Position numbers and translations under genes: made by a program. From Brevibacillus humidisoli (GTDB lineage: Bacteria > Bacillota > Bacilli > Brevibacillales > Brevibacillaceae), in assembly GCF_020923435.1 (NCBI RefSeq), contig NZ_CP087263.1, positions 2,127,970-2,191,969 on the forward strand: 64,000 nt of DNA, in the 5' to 3' direction. The notes under the pieces are model-generated. The model searched no databases. It worked only from the letters and a program-made list of their open reading frames with translations, and was not told the DNA's origin. Numbering within the stretch: the stretch's first letter is position 1; each line of letters begins with the position of its first letter. Below, in pieces: positions 63,249-64,000 of this stretch.

Positions 63249-63341
63249 CTAATCCCGATCACTGAACAGCAGAAAAAGGACGACGATCACGACGACAACC
63301 CAGATGATCTCCTCGTTATCGCGAAAATCCAAAAAACCCAT
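63249..63341 (-). CDS. 30-residue single-span membrane peptide
   Basis: Reads MGFLDFRDNEEIIWVVVVI then VLFLLFSDRD. It is an acidic head, one Val/Ile/Leu-rich helix and a polar tail. A near-perfect AAAGGAGG site lies six bases before the ATG, the main reason to believe it. Such small membrane proteins are common in sporulating Firmicutes. No function can be read. Confidence 0.65.
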   Translation of the reverse strand: MGFLDFRDNEEIIWVVVVIVVLFLLFSDRD

Positions 63342-63432
63342 ATGGATCCTCCTTTCCGTTTCGCTACAACCTATGCAGCGAGATGGGTAAATGTCATTGG
63401 TTGACAAGCCCAAAACGGAAAGAACAGTGAAG

Positions 63433-64000
63433 TCATCCGCTATTGTCTGTCCTGCGGCGAGCGCTGATTACATGCAAGTAGGTGTTTAGCTGTTCCGCTT
63501 CTACATCAAATCCCAATCGGTCCAGTTCCGAGATCAACAGAGAACGATCTGCATAATACTCATCTTCTATGCTGTTCGCTTCCACTTCCCGACCAGCCTG
63601 ACGCAGACGGAGCAGATGCCTCTCGCGATCCGCCTGATCATGAAACATCAAATCGGCAATCACCAATCTGCCATTCGGCTTTAACACGCGGGCAAACTCA
63701 GCCAGTGCGAGCCGTTTCTGCTCATCGGTCAAGTGGTGCAGCGCATAGCTGGTCGCCACAAAGTCAAAAGAATGGTCAAGATAAGGAATAGCCAGAAAAT
63801 TGCCCAGCTTTGTCTCTGCTGAGGGATTTTTTTGTTTGCATTTCTTCAACATCTCCATCGATTGGTCCAAGGCACAAACCTTTTGACACCGGCCGATCAG
63901 CATCTTTGCCAGATTGCCCGTTCCCGTACCCGCATCCAAGCCAGTCTCGTGCGCCTGCGGCTGAAGCAGTGAAACGACTCGATTCAATACCTGCGTGTAG
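63433..64000 (-). CDS. Class I SAM-dependent methyltransferase, N-terminus cut by window edge
   Basis: At least 188 residues are visible. The SAM motif is LDAGTGTGNLAKMLI; motif II-like ALDQSMEMLKKC and FDFVATSYALHHLTDEQKR, then LKPNGRLVIADLMF follow. The first visible start, TTG 63987, lacks a full N-terminal region, and in-frame codons (YTQVL) continue to the window edge, so the start is probably outside. The layout resembles UbiE/YqeM-type methyltransferases. Substrate unknown. Confidence 0.82.
   Translation of the reverse strand, partial: YTQVLNRVVSLLQPQAHETGLDAGTGTGNLAKMLIGRCQKVCALDQSMEMLKKCKQKNPSAETKLGNFLAIPYLDHSFDFVATSYALHHLTDEQKRLALAEFARVLKPNGRLVIADLMFHDQADRERHLLRLRQAGREVEANSIEDEYYADRSLLISELDRLGFDVEAEQLNTYLHVISARRRTDNSG

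Overview
The window looks like a chromosomal segment of an endospore-forming, low-to-mid GC Firmicute of the Brevibacillus/Paenibacillaceae type. The evidence is spo0A, spoIVB and the whole spoIIIA operon, strong GGAGG ribosome sites with frequent GTG/TTG starts, and gene order. From about 6.5 to 53.8 kb the order is that of the Bacillus subtilis yqh-spo0A region, read here from its end: spo0A, spoIVB, recN, argR, (nadK), tlyA, dxs, ispA, xseB, xseA, folD, nusB, asp23-like yqhY, accC, accB, spoIIIAH-AA, yqhV, (insert), efp, yqhT, aroQ, yqhR, yqhQ, yqhP, yqhO, mntR, (insert), lipM, gcvPB, gcvPA, gcvT, yqhH, yqhG. No rRNA, tRNA, phage, insertion sequence or CRISPR was seen.

Left end (0-6.2 kb): a partial membrane protein, then a tight four-gene minus-strand unit steA-steB-GT2-GT4 (a cell-separation pair joined to two glycosyltransferases), a small membrane protein, a VOC protein, a metallophosphoesterase and a beta-carbonic anhydrase. 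6.5-24.6 kb: sporulation control (spo0A with a sigma-H-like promoter and TGTCGAA boxes; spoIVB), DNA repair and recombination (recN, xseAB), arginine control, NAD kinase, isoprenoid synthesis (dxs, ispA), one-carbon metabolism (folD), a TsaD paralogue, nusB, an Asp23/AmaP envelope module with a perfect 68-bp tandem duplication, and the biotin carboxylase pair accBC. 24.6-31 kb: the eight-gene spoIIIA operon behind a sigma-E-like promoter, a CD1247-type protein and yqhV.

31-36.4 kb is an insert relative to B. subtilis: phosphosulfolactate synthase and phosphatase (sulfolactate synthesis), a DUF441 membrane protein, and a Fur-boxed iron-siderophore uptake operon without an ATPase gene. 36.5-46.2 kb carries efp, a proline peptidase, aroQ, membrane proteins, a patatin, the manganese sensor MntR, a YkvI-like membrane protein, a CBS-ACT protein ending in a 10-bp repeat array, D-amino acid aminotransferase and lipM. 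46.4-53.8 kb is the glycine cleavage operon under a tandem glycine riboswitch, with the divergent SNF2 helicase yqhH and yqhG.

Right end (53.9-64 kb): secreted and hypothetical proteins, YkuS-like, YqzE-like, aroK, an M1 peptidase with a stalk domain, pxpA, ylbG, a Cys-rich small protein, ylbF, a large orphan protein with an XPB-like helicase-associated region, a PrcB-like secreted protein, two small membrane-anchored proteins and a methyltransferase cut by the window edge.

The least described pieces are the steAB-glycosyltransferase unit, the XPB-like orphan, the Cys-rich protein beside ylbF and the two repeat structures. All family assignments are from reading the sequence; no database search was run.
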